A stretch of 64,000 bases of DNA. It comes from Mycoplasmatota bacterium. Its GTDB lineage: Bacteria; Bacillota_I; Bacilli_A; RF39; UBA660. The stretch is from contig JALFKQ010000026.1 of assembly GCA_022774645.1 (NCBI GenBank), positions 156,942 to 220,941 of the forward strand, written 5' to 3'. A program made the position numbers and the translations under genes. The notes beneath the pieces are model-generated. The model was not told where the DNA came from. It did no database searches and saw only the letters and a program-made list of their open reading frames with translations. Of the stretch, positions 10,118 through 18,727 are shown piece after piece. Every line of letters begins with the position of its first letter. Position 1 is the stretch's first letter.

Positions 10118-10601
10118 ATTTTAATTCTTCTGCAGTTTTAGGTTTATTCCAAAATGGAGCAAACTCCAATGCTTTTAAGCTTCCATAATCATAATTAAAT
10201 ACTTTATATCCAACTCCCTCACAAATATTAACAGTACCGTCACTAGTTGTTTCTGTAGTTTTTTCTAAACAAAACATTGGTTCTTTTTCTCTTAAGACAT
10301 TTACAAAATCATAAACCAAAATTCCAGCCCATCCAAGAACAACAAGCCATATAATTAAATTTATTAATTTTGATATAAAACTTTTTTTCTTTTTTGGTTT
10401 TGGCCTGTTTTCTACTTGTGTGGTTGTATTATTTGGAGTCACTTCCATATTAGGTACCGCTATATTTTGTGATTCAGCATTTCCTACAGGAGTAACTATA
10501 CTTTCATCATTGTTTATTTTTTGAATTTCTTCATTTGTTAAAACATTCATTTCTTGATTTTGATTATTTATTTCATTATTTTTTTCTTCCATTTGTTTCA
10601 C
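10116..10601 (-). CDS. Hypothetical single-TM membrane protein
   Basis: Acidic N-terminus, KPKKKKSFISKLINLIIWLVVLGWAGILVYDFVNVL TM segment. Confidence 0.7.
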   Translation of the reverse strand: MKQMEEKNNEINNQNQEMNVLTNEEIQKINNDESIVTPVGNAESQNIAVPNMEVTPNNTTTQVENRPKPKKKKSFISKLINLIIWLVVLGWAGILVYDFVNVLREKEPMFCLEKTTETTSDGTVNICEGVGYKVFNYDYGSLKALEFAPFWNKPKTAEELK

Positions 10602-10638
10602 CTACATTCAAATAAATTATACAAAAAAATAGTCTTAT

Positions 10639-12114
10639 TTACAAGACTATTGCTATTAGATTATTACTTCCTTTGTTAACCATTTTTGTTATTGTTTGAG
10701 ATAATTTATATTTAGCTGCATCAGGAAGTAATGATAATTTTGCTTGAATACCTTCTTGAACTATTTCATTTAAACTTCTGCCAAATATTTCACTTTGCCA
10801 TATTTTTTCAGGGTTTTCTTCATCTTTCATAATATAATCTATTAATTCTTTACTTTGAACTTCGCTACCTATTATTGGCTCAAAACTACTTTCTACATCT
10901 ACTTTTATCATATGTACACTAGAGGCTTTTGCTTTTAACTTAATTCCAAATCTTCCACCTTGTTTAATTATTTCTGGTTTATCAAGCTTCATATCAGTTA
11001 TTCTTGGAAGAACTATTCCATATCCAGTTTGATATACTTGTTTCAAAGCTCCTTTTATACTTTCATACTCACTTCTTCCTTCACTTACATCTTGAAAAAC
11101 TTTTAATAATTCACCTTTACTATTAATTGATGAACCTACTACTTCTTTTAATATGTCATCAAATAGATTATCATCAGCATCTAATGTTATAGTGACAAGA
11201 TCTTCTTCTGTATTTAAAGATGAAACATATGCTTTTGTAATTTCTTTAGTATCTTGTAAATCTATATTAATATTTTCTACATCTCTTAATTTATCTACAT
11301 TTACTACTGATTCTTTCATCTTATTCAAAAATTTTTGTTTTAATGGATGTGTATTTTTAAGGACAGCTACCCAATCTGGTATCTTAAATTCAATATGAGA
11401 GACTGGAAACTCATATAATGCTTCTTTTAGTACTGATGTTATATCATCTATATTCATATCTTCTACACTAATTGGTATTACAGGTACATCGTGTTTTTTT
11501 GATAATGCTGTTGCGATTGTTTTTGTTTCTGGACTATTTGGATGTGTACTATTCATAATTACTATAAATGGTTTGTTAATTTCTTTTAATTCAGTTATTA
11601 CTTTTTCTTCAGCTTCAACATAATTACTTCTTGGAAGTCCTAATATTGAACCATCTGTTGATACAACTATTCCAATTGTGGCGTGGTCTCTAATTACTTT
11701 TTCAGTGCCAATAGAAGCTGCTTCTACAAAAGGCACTTCTTCTGGAAACCAAGGTGTCTTAACCATTCTGGGATTTCCAAGTTCATCCTCATAACCCACT
11801 GATTCTGGTGTAACATATCCCACACAATCAACTAATTTTATATTAGTTACAAGTCCATCGATATTTATGCTTGCTCCAGATGATGGTACAAACTTAGGCT
11901 CAACAGTCATAATTGTTTTGCCTTGTGCAGTCTGTGGAATTTCATCCATGCATCTTTTCTTTTCATCATTATCTTCCATATAAGGAAGAATTAATGTTTC
12001 TATACATTTTTTAATAAATGTACTTTTACCAGTTCTAACAGCTCCTACTACACCCAAATAAATTTCGCCATTAGATTTTTTACCTAAACTTTTAATAACT
12101 TCACTTTTATCCAT
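10639..12114 (-). CDS. spoIVA: Stage IV sporulation protein A (spore coat morphogenetic ATPase)
   Basis: IYLGVVGAVRTGKSTFIKKCIETLILPYMED..KKRCMDEIPQTAQGKTIMTVEPKFVPSSGASINI..VRLVDCVGY-type motif and full-length SpoIVA architecture. Confidence 0.96.
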   Translation of the reverse strand: MDKSEVIKSLGKKSNGEIYLGVVGAVRTGKSTFIKKCIETLILPYMEDNDEKKRCMDEIPQTAQGKTIMTVEPKFVPSSGASINIDGLVTNIKLVDCVGYVTPESVGYEDELGNPRMVKTPWFPEEVPFVEAASIGTEKVIRDHATIGIVVSTDGSILGLPRSNYVEAEEKVITELKEINKPFIVIMNSTHPNSPETKTIATALSKKHDVPVIPISVEDMNIDDITSVLKEALYEFPVSHIEFKIPDWVAVLKNTHPLKQKFLNKMKESVVNVDKLRDVENINIDLQDTKEITKAYVSSLNTEEDLVTITLDADDNLFDDILKEVVGSSINSKGELLKVFQDVSEGRSEYESIKGALKQVYQTGYGIVLPRITDMKLDKPEIIKQGGRFGIKLKAKASSVHMIKVDVESSFEPIIGSEVQSKELIDYIMKDEENPEKIWQSEIFGRSLNEIVQEGIQAKLSLLPDAAKYKLSQTITKMVNKGSNNLIAIVL

Positions 12115-12142
12115 ATTTTACCCACTTTCTAGTTACTAGTAA

Positions 12143-12170
12143 AATATATGAATGTTTTTATACAATATTA
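12143..12170 (-). promoter_or_regulatory. Candidate sigmaE-type promoter for spoIVA
   Basis: Minus strand TAATATT-N13-CATATATT, close to KMATATT / CATACANT; located 29-56 nt upstream of the start codon. Confidence 0.4.
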
Positions 12171-12265
12171 CTATTTTTTATATTTACATATTGTTTTCAA
12201 TTGTAAAGTTGTAAATTTACAGTTGATACATCTTTCTTTTTATATTTACCCGCTATTGTTGCAAT

Positions 12266-12305
12266 AAAAAAGAGATTTACATTTTATTAACAAATGTTAT
12301 CTCTT
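12266..12305 (-). terminator. Intrinsic terminator of the secA2-like operon
   Basis: Minus strand AGAGATAACATTT-loop-AAATGTAAATCTCTTTTTT. Confidence 0.7.
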
Positions 12306-12329
12306 GTTTACTCTGTATCAATTATGATA

Positions 12330-12797
12330 TCAATTAAATATTAGTTCTGGGAAAATAGTTCCAGCAAACAATAATACAACCAAAACTATCCAATTAGTAA
12401 GTATATTCATTACACTACTAAATTTATCATTATTATATATCATTTTTCCATACACATTTTGCAAATCGTATTCATTTAATGTTCCATTATCATCTTTTAT
12501 ATAAACTTTGTATTTATCAACTTTACTAACTTTTCCAAATTTAGCATCATTTGTATACTTGTATACTACATAATCTCCTTCATCTATTGCTTTTGTTCTT
12601 TCTAGTATGATTATGTTTCCATTTTTAATATCTGGTTCATATAAATTATTATCAATTTTTAAATATGTATAGCCGAATACAGTTGGAAATTGATCATTAT
12701 ATACTTTTCTTTTTGTATATATTGATACCATTATAGCTGTGAATAAAATTAAATATATAATTATGATAATTCTTATTACATTTAATATGTTTTTCAT
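12330..12797 (-). CDS. Signal peptidase I (S26)-like membrane protein, apparently lacking the catalytic Ser
   Basis: TM at both ends; FGYTYLKIDNNLYEPDIKNGNIIILERT aligns with the SMEP-I-G-D/S region, with LYEP in place of SMEP; GDYVVYKYTND and VYGKMIY follow. Confidence 0.6.
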   Translation of the reverse strand: MKNILNVIRIIIIIYLILFTAIMVSIYTKRKVYNDQFPTVFGYTYLKIDNNLYEPDIKNGNIIILERTKAIDEGDYVVYKYTNDAKFGKVSKVDKYKVYIKDDNGTLNEYDLQNVYGKMIYNNDKFSSVMNILTNWIVLVVLLFAGTIFPELIFN

Positions 12798-15340
12798 TAT
12801 AAACTTTTTGCTCCTTCCATTTCGTAGGCTTCAGCTTTACCAAATTGTAATGTTGGATTAGTAGCATATATTAGAAAGTCTCTTTGTATTCTTGGATTTA
12901 AATCTACAAATTCTTGATTGGCAACTTTTTCATATTCCTTAAAAGGATCTACTCCTGATAAACTGTAATATGATGTTTGCTTTTTTAAGTCTTCTAATCT
13001 TTCTAAATGATTTATCCAATATGTATCAACAACATTTAACATATTTCTCTTTGTAATATCTATGCTTTCTCTTGTAGTAAGGTTTATTTTTACTTTTTTT
13101 AATAATTCTCTTTCTATAGCCTCTTTAAATGGTTTTAAATTTCTTGTCTCTGGTATTTTTACATTTACTAATCCATTTAAGTTTTGTCTTATTTCTTCCG
13201 CTGTACAATTATTAACTAAATAATCAGCATAACTTGGTATTATTTTATTAAATAAACTTCTTACATCTGTACTATCTAATATTACATCTCTTTGAGCATA
13301 CATAAGATCTTTTTGTTTAGTCATTACTTTACCATATTTTTCACTCATTCTTCTTGCTTTACTTTCTAATCCTTCTTGTGTTTTTTGACATCTATCAACA
13401 TATTTAACAATGTTTGAATCTTCTATTTCTTTGTTTGGACTTTTTGTAAGTTTTCTAGCTAAATCAAATAGTTTTTCGTATGCTCTTGTTTTAACAAGTT
13501 CATCTTCTAATGAAGAAAAATATTTTGTTTTGCCAGGTTCTCCTTGTCTCGATGCTCTTCCTCTTAATTGATAATCTATTCTTTCATTATTATTTCTAGA
13601 TGTACCAATTACATATAAACCACCTAATTCTTTTACACCTTCTCCAAGCTTAATGTTACTACCTCTTCCGGCCATATTTGTTGCAACAGTAACTCTACCT
13701 TTCATACCAGCACTTTCAATTATTTCATCTTCATATTCATTATTAACAGCATTTAATAACTGATGTCTAATTCCTTCCTCTGCTAATAATTTACTTATCA
13801 TTTCACTTTCTTCTACACTAGTAGTACCAATTAATACCGGTTGAAGTGTTTCTTGTGCTTTTAAAACCTCATTAATTATTGCTTTATACTTGGCTTTTTT
13901 AGTTAAGTATACTGAATTTTTCAAATCTCTTCTTATATTTGGAAGTCTACTTGGAACTTCATATGTAGGCAAGTTATATATTTCATTAAATTCTTCGATG
14001 TTGCTCGTACCTGTCATTCCACTAACACCACTTTTATATTTACTTATAAAATCTGGATAAGTACAAGTTGCTGTTGTTACAGTCGGAGCTTGAATTGCTA
14101 CATGATATCCTTTTCCTTCTGCTAACATTTCTTCTTTTGCTTCTAATGCTTCGTGTAAACCTCTTCCCCTTCTTCTTCCTGGAGTAAGCCTTCCAGTACT
14201 TTCATCTATCAAAACTATTTCTTTTCTAGGCTTTTTATTAGGTTTTACTGGCACACTACTTAAAATATAGTGCTCTCCTTTTTTGTAATAATATTTTGCT
14301 AAAATACAGTTTTCTACAGCTATTACATAATTCATATAGTTTTCTTGTTCTTCTATACTTAATTTAGATACATCAACATTACCATATATTTTTTTATATA
14401 ATTTTTCACTGAATATTACTCTCTGATCATCTAAATATAATAAACAATCTTCACTAAATCTTATATCTTTATCTTTACCTAATTGGTCTTGATTTTCTAT
14501 TTTACAAGTAAGTGTGTCAGCAAGTCGCATAGCTTTTCTGTACATTTCTCTATTTAAATTGTTTCTTCTTTTGAATTCTTCTTCACCAATATCAGCTTTT
14601 CTCTGTCCTGGATATGATCCACTTATTATAAGCGGGATAGTTGCATCATCTAGTAATATACTATCAGCTTCATCTATAATTGCATAATTAAAAGATTTTC
14701 CATAATTACTGTCATTTTTGCCTTCTGGATTAAATACTCTATCTTCTTTTTTTGTAGCTGTATTATCAAGTAAATAATCAAATGCTAATGTTTTAGCTGT
14801 ACCATAAACTATATCGCATTTATATCTTTCTCTTCTTTCATCTCTAGTCATTCTTTCATTACCATATACTACAGATGATGATAAACCTAATAAATCATAT
14901 ACTGGTTGTGTTTCTTTTAAATCTCTTCCGATTAGATAGTCATTTGCTGTTATAACATGCACACCTTTTCCATCTAATGCATTTAAATAGGCTTCGATTA
15001 TTTGTATATATGTTTTACCTTCACCTGTTTTTACTTCAGCTATTGTTCCTTCTCTCATAGCAAGTGCAGCTTCTATTTGTACATCATAAAAACTAATATT
15101 AAGAGCCTGTTCAGCTGCTAAATAACATAATGCTGTTGCTTCAATAACATTATCTTCAACAGTAGTTTTGCCACTTCTTATAGCGGCCATTAAAGTTCTA
15201 CTTCTTTTATTTATTTCTTCTTTGCTTATACCTTTTTTCTTATAATAATTTATGGTTCTTTTTACTTCTTTAACCATGTTTCTTATTCTTCTTTGATTAT
15301 TCCTAGTATAATTTCCAAATATTTTGTCAGATAAACTCAT
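12797..15340 (-). CDS. SecA-type preprotein translocase ATPase, probably accessory SecA2-like
   Basis: EGTIAEVKTGEGKTY..HVITANDYLIGRDL, IIDEADSILLDDATIPLIISG, TNMAGRGSNIKLGEGVKELGGLYVIGTSRNNNERIDYQLRGRASRQGEPGKTKYFSSLEDEL; no C-terminal Cys-rich zinc motif. Confidence 0.93.
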   Translation of the reverse strand: MSLSDKIFGNYTRNNQRRIRNMVKEVKRTINYYKKKGISKEEINKRSRTLMAAIRSGKTTVEDNVIEATALCYLAAEQALNISFYDVQIEAALAMREGTIAEVKTGEGKTYIQIIEAYLNALDGKGVHVITANDYLIGRDLKETQPVYDLLGLSSSVVYGNERMTRDERRERYKCDIVYGTAKTLAFDYLLDNTATKKEDRVFNPEGKNDSNYGKSFNYAIIDEADSILLDDATIPLIISGSYPGQRKADIGEEEFKRRNNLNREMYRKAMRLADTLTCKIENQDQLGKDKDIRFSEDCLLYLDDQRVIFSEKLYKKIYGNVDVSKLSIEEQENYMNYVIAVENCILAKYYYKKGEHYILSSVPVKPNKKPRKEIVLIDESTGRLTPGRRRGRGLHEALEAKEEMLAEGKGYHVAIQAPTVTTATCTYPDFISKYKSGVSGMTGTSNIEEFNEIYNLPTYEVPSRLPNIRRDLKNSVYLTKKAKYKAIINEVLKAQETLQPVLIGTTSVEESEMISKLLAEEGIRHQLLNAVNNEYEDEIIESAGMKGRVTVATNMAGRGSNIKLGEGVKELGGLYVIGTSRNNNERIDYQLRGRASRQGEPGKTKYFSSLEDELVKTRAYEKLFDLARKLTKSPNKEIEDSNIVKYVDRCQKTQEGLESKARRMSEKYGKVMTKQKDLMYAQRDVILDSTDVRSLFNKIIPSYADYLVNNCTAEEIRQNLNGLVNVKIPETRNLKPFKEAIERELLKKVKINLTTRESIDITKRNMLNVVDTYWINHLERLEDLKKQTSYYSLSGVDPFKEYEKVANQEFVDLNPRIQRDFLIYATNPTLQFGKAEAYEMEGAKSL

Positions 15341-15442
15341 ATTCTATCACCTATTCTTATATATAAATGATATCATTTTGATGCTGATTTTTCAATAATC
15401 AATCACTTTTTTAGTTAAAAATCATATTTTATATATTATTAC

Positions 15443-15471
15443 TTGACAATAAATGAATTATGCTTTATAAT
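15443..15471 (+). promoter_or_regulatory. Consensus sigmaA promoter
   Basis: TTGACA-N17-TATAAT. Confidence 0.85.
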
Positions 15472-15483
15472 ATGGAGCTATAA

Positions 15484-15530
15484 ACACGGGGGGTTTGGTT
15501 GAAATATCTTTATTTCTTCCAAAAGAGTGT
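15484..15530 (+). ncRNA. Structured 5' leader hairpin upstream of the surface-protein gene (unassigned)
   Basis: Nested pairing ACAC / TTTGG-tt-GAAATA-[TCTT]-TATTTC-tt-CCAAA / GTGT. Confidence 0.5.
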
Positions 15531-15554
15531 TAATAAATTTTGGGAGGAATTAAA

Positions 15555-17015
15555 ATGAAAAAAGTTTTATCATTTTTAATGGCTTTTTCATTATTATTTA
15601 GTACAGTTAGTGCTACTGAAACTGAACTAAACAATGAAGAAATTAAAAATGAAGTTGTTACTAATGAAATAACAGAAGAAGTAAAAGCAACTAATGAAGA
15701 AGTTACTGAAAATAATCAAGAAAATGATTACAAATGGTCTGCTATACAACCAGGAACTACTACAACAAGTGATGGTATTAAAATTGATTATGAATATAAA
15801 GGAACAAATAATCAAAATCAACATGTATTTGGATTAGTTTATACTATACCTGAAGATTATGAAAAAGAAACAATTACAATCAATCCAGAAATATTTGAAG
15901 TAATTGGATGGGCACAACATAATGAAGAAAAGAAAGTTCCATATATATTGCCAACTCAAACATTAATAGTAAATGTAACTATAATTAATAAATCAAAATA
16001 TAATTATAATTACGATAAAAATTCTTTTGTAATATATCCATACACAGCTGATGAACAAGAAGCAATTAATTATAAAAGATTAGACTCAGATCAAAAAACA
16101 TTTAATAATGAAGATGTTACAGAATTACAACAATTCGTAAGAACTGATAATGTAGCATTAAGAAATCTAAATCTTAGTAGAAGTGAAATGAGTACTGAAA
16201 ATATCGATAAAGCATTAAAAGAAAAAGGTTACAAAGGTTTTGAAGAATTATGTAAATATTATCTAGACTTCTTTAATGATTTTTATGGATATGGTAAAAA
16301 CGGTAAAAATAAAGTAACTAAATTATCAGATTTTACACCATCAGAAATAGCAAATGGTATCTTTGGTGGATTTACTACAAAATATCTAGAAGAAAATGCT
16401 GAACTTATTGCATTACATTTTGATTTTACATTTAATTATGGTATGGGAATTTCATTAGGGGATCAAAAAATAGATGATTCTAATCAACATGAGTATAGTG
16501 TTGGTGAATATATGAGAAACGAATCTAAAGGTGACGATAAAATAGAAGAAAATATTGGAAATCTTAAAAGCAACGATAAAAAAGATATCGATATGAACTT
16601 CCATTTTAGTGGTCCATTATTAACTAATGCATGGCAAGGTTATAAATTAACTGGACATAGTCACTTATCATATACAGCAGCAAAAGGAAATTTAACTGTT
16701 AAGTATGTAGATGAAAACGGAAAAGAACTAGCTGATACAATTTATAATAGCGAAATGGTTGGTAAAGAATATACAACTGAAGAAAAAGAATTTCAATATT
16801 ATGAACTTCTAAAAGTTGAAGGAAATAAAACTGGTATATATACTGAAGAAGATACTCTTGTAGTATATGTATATACTTATGTTGGTGGTACTGGTGGAGA
16901 TGATCCAGACTTCCCAAGAACAGGTATTGAAAGCAATAATATAGTTGAAATTATTTCTATGTTAAGTTTAGTAGCACTTGGTACAACTATCTTACTTAAA
17001 AAGAAATTAATGTAA
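15555..17015 (+). CDS. Sortase-anchored surface protein with MucBP-like domain
   Basis: Signal peptide MKKVLSFLMAFSLLFSTVSATE; NLTVKYVDENGKELADTIYNSEMVGKEYTTEEKEFQYYELLKVEGNKTGIYTEEDTLVVYVY; C-terminal FPRTG + TM + KKKLM. RBS GGGAGG. Confidence 0.9.
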   Translation: MKKVLSFLMAFSLLFSTVSATETELNNEEIKNEVVTNEITEEVKATNEEVTENNQENDYKWSAIQPGTTTTSDGIKIDYEYKGTNNQNQHVFGLVYTIPEDYEKETITINPEIFEVIGWAQHNEEKKVPYILPTQTLIVNVTIINKSKYNYNYDKNSFVIYPYTADEQEAINYKRLDSDQKTFNNEDVTELQQFVRTDNVALRNLNLSRSEMSTENIDKALKEKGYKGFEELCKYYLDFFNDFYGYGKNGKNKVTKLSDFTPSEIANGIFGGFTTKYLEENAELIALHFDFTFNYGMGISLGDQKIDDSNQHEYSVGEYMRNESKGDDKIEENIGNLKSNDKKDIDMNFHFSGPLLTNAWQGYKLTGHSHLSYTAAKGNLTVKYVDENGKELADTIYNSEMVGKEYTTEEKEFQYYELLKVEGNKTGIYTEEDTLVVYVYTYVGGTGGDDPDFPRTGIESNNIVEIISMLSLVALGTTILLKKKLM

Positions 17016-17027
17016 TAATTTTATAAT

Positions 17028-17057
17028 AAAAATCGTACTTTTAATGGTACGATTTTT
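17028..17057. terminator. Intrinsic terminator
   Basis: AAAAATCGTAC-loop-GTACGATTTTTT. Confidence 0.8.
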
Positions 17058-17083
17058 TATTTGTTTTTAATTAAAATATAAAC

Positions 17084-17642
17084 TCATTTTAATTTTTCTA
17101 TTGCTTCAATAGATAATCCAGTAAACTTAGATATTTTTTCTATAGGTTCACCTTCTTCAAGCATCTTTTTAGCCATAGATAAATTTGCTTCTTCTCTACC
17201 TTCTTCTTTTCCAAACTCTCTTGCTTCTAATTTATCCATATAAGCATTATCTTCTTCTACACTCATCCATCCTTTGTAGTATTCTTCTTCACTCATATTC
17301 ATTAGTTTCTCACTAAAATCTTCCATAACTTCATCCCCATTATTCCTAATGATTTCTTTTCTCTCTTCAGAGTTAGTTATTATCATTGATAAATATAAGT
17401 ATAACTTATCACTTACATCTCCATTATAACATTCATATAATATTTTTTCCATATTATATTCTATTATTTTAAAGTTCTCTACAAATTTTCTTTTATCATC
17501 ACTTTGAATATAATATTCTCTATTTAATTCAGTATAATTACATCTTCTATTTATATTTATTTGATACTGTTCTTCCTTTTACAAATACATTTGGTACCTT
17601 AAGTTCTGGATTAAGTATTATCATTTCTTCTATCATTTTATT
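17084..17642 (-). pseudogene. Remnant of an Rpn/PD-(D/E)XK nuclease-family transposase gene
   Basis: C-terminal ORF (17084..17452: LEAREFGKEEGREEANLSMAKKMLEEGEPIEKISKFTGLSIEAIEKLK) is typical of these proteins. The same frame extends upstream without ATG (YQININRRCNYTELNREYYIQSDDKRKFVENFKIIEYN), and a +1-frame piece MIEEMIILNPELKVPNVFVKGRT lies further up. Confidence 0.65.
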
Positions 17643-17702
17643 TTCCTTTCTTATTTAAGAGAACTTTAGGCCTATATTTTCCCTCTAATATTATTATTCG
17701 AA

Positions 17703-17727
17703 ATAAAATGATAAAACACTTCTTTTT
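17703..17727. repeat. 25-bp intergenic repeat, copy 2
   Basis: ATAAAATGATAAAACACTTCTTTTT, identical to 10062..10086. Confidence 0.8.
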
Positions 17728-17768
17728 TATAAATTATAAAATTAAAAAGATAATCATAAGATTACCTT

Positions 17769-18719
17769 TTACTCATTGTCAACTCTTTTACCTATTACTA
17801 ACATTAACTTACCTTTATATTTACCAAATAAACATGTTTGTAATACTATTATTTTATCATTTTCAGTTAATTTAGTATCAGTTTTAAATATGCTTCTATT
17901 TTTAAGTCTATTGAAATGTTTTAACCAATCACTATTTTTAGTATATTTTATATTCATGTGTTCTTCTGTTCCAACTTTTTCGCCAATAACTATACTAAAT
18001 ATTTCATATTTTTGAATTTCATTATCTACTTTGAATTCTATATATCTATGTTCTTCAAAATAAGCTTTTTTTAAATAATTTTCAAGTGTTTTAAATGGAG
18101 GATTATACTTTTTATTACTGTGATTATGACCATATATATTTATTTGTTTACTGTCTTTATTTAACCTATAATCCATAAATGTACTTCCAATAACACTTCT
18201 TTTTTTACTTAATGAATACTTTAAATAATATTGATTATCTTTTGTTTGTACTACTGGTGTATAAATTTCATTATCTATATTTAATATACCAATAACATCA
18301 TTATTATTATATTTTGTTTTTAATTCAGCTATTTCTTCTTTTACAGTTTTCTTAGGTATATCAATATCAGTAGAATTATTATCAGGTTTTACTAATTTAC
18401 TTTCATCTATTTCTTTAATAGTAATTTCTTCTTCTTTTCTCTTTTGAATTAGAAAATAGAAACTTATTATCACAACTATAACTAATACAGCTATTATTAT
18501 ATTAAAGATTAATTCTCTTTTGTTAGATTTTTCTTTTATAACTTTATCAGTTTTTTTATTTTTGATTTCACTATTTTTATTAGATTTATTTTTGCTAGTT
18601 TTATTTGTGTTATTTGAAACTTTTGATTTTTGTACAGTCGTCTTCTTTTTTGAATTAGTAGTTTTTCTCTTTTTAGTTGTTGATTTTTTCTTTTTAATAT
18701 TCTTTTTTTTATTTGCCAT
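17769..18719 (-). CDS. Sortase (class B-like) with long Lys-rich N-terminal tail
   Basis: TM segment; NIYGHNHSNKKYNPPFKTLENY; IIVLQTCLFGKYKGKLMLVIGKRV (active-site Cys context). Confidence 0.88.
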   Translation of the reverse strand: MANKKKNIKKKKSTTKKRKTTNSKKKTTVQKSKVSNNTNKTSKNKSNKNSEIKNKKTDKVIKEKSNKRELIFNIIIAVLVIVVIISFYFLIQKRKEEEITIKEIDESKLVKPDNNSTDIDIPKKTVKEEIAELKTKYNNNDVIGILNIDNEIYTPVVQTKDNQYYLKYSLSKKRSVIGSTFMDYRLNKDSKQINIYGHNHSNKKYNPPFKTLENYLKKAYFEEHRYIEFKVDNEIQKYEIFSIVIGEKVGTEEHMNIKYTKNSDWLKHFNRLKNRSIFKTDTKLTENDKIIVLQTCLFGKYKGKLMLVIGKRVDNE

Positions 18720-18727
18720 ATGTACCT

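Noticed and set aside
15627-16917. Minus-strand ORFs 15627..15824 and 16699..16917 opposite the surface-protein gene.
   Set aside because: Hydrophobic/low-complexity antisense translations of a clearly coding + strand gene.
18520-18719. A/T-rich repetitive tract suggested a low-complexity repeat or small ORF on the + strand.
   Set aside because: It is the Lys-rich N-terminal coding region of the sortase; the + strand ORF 18520..18825 is its complement.
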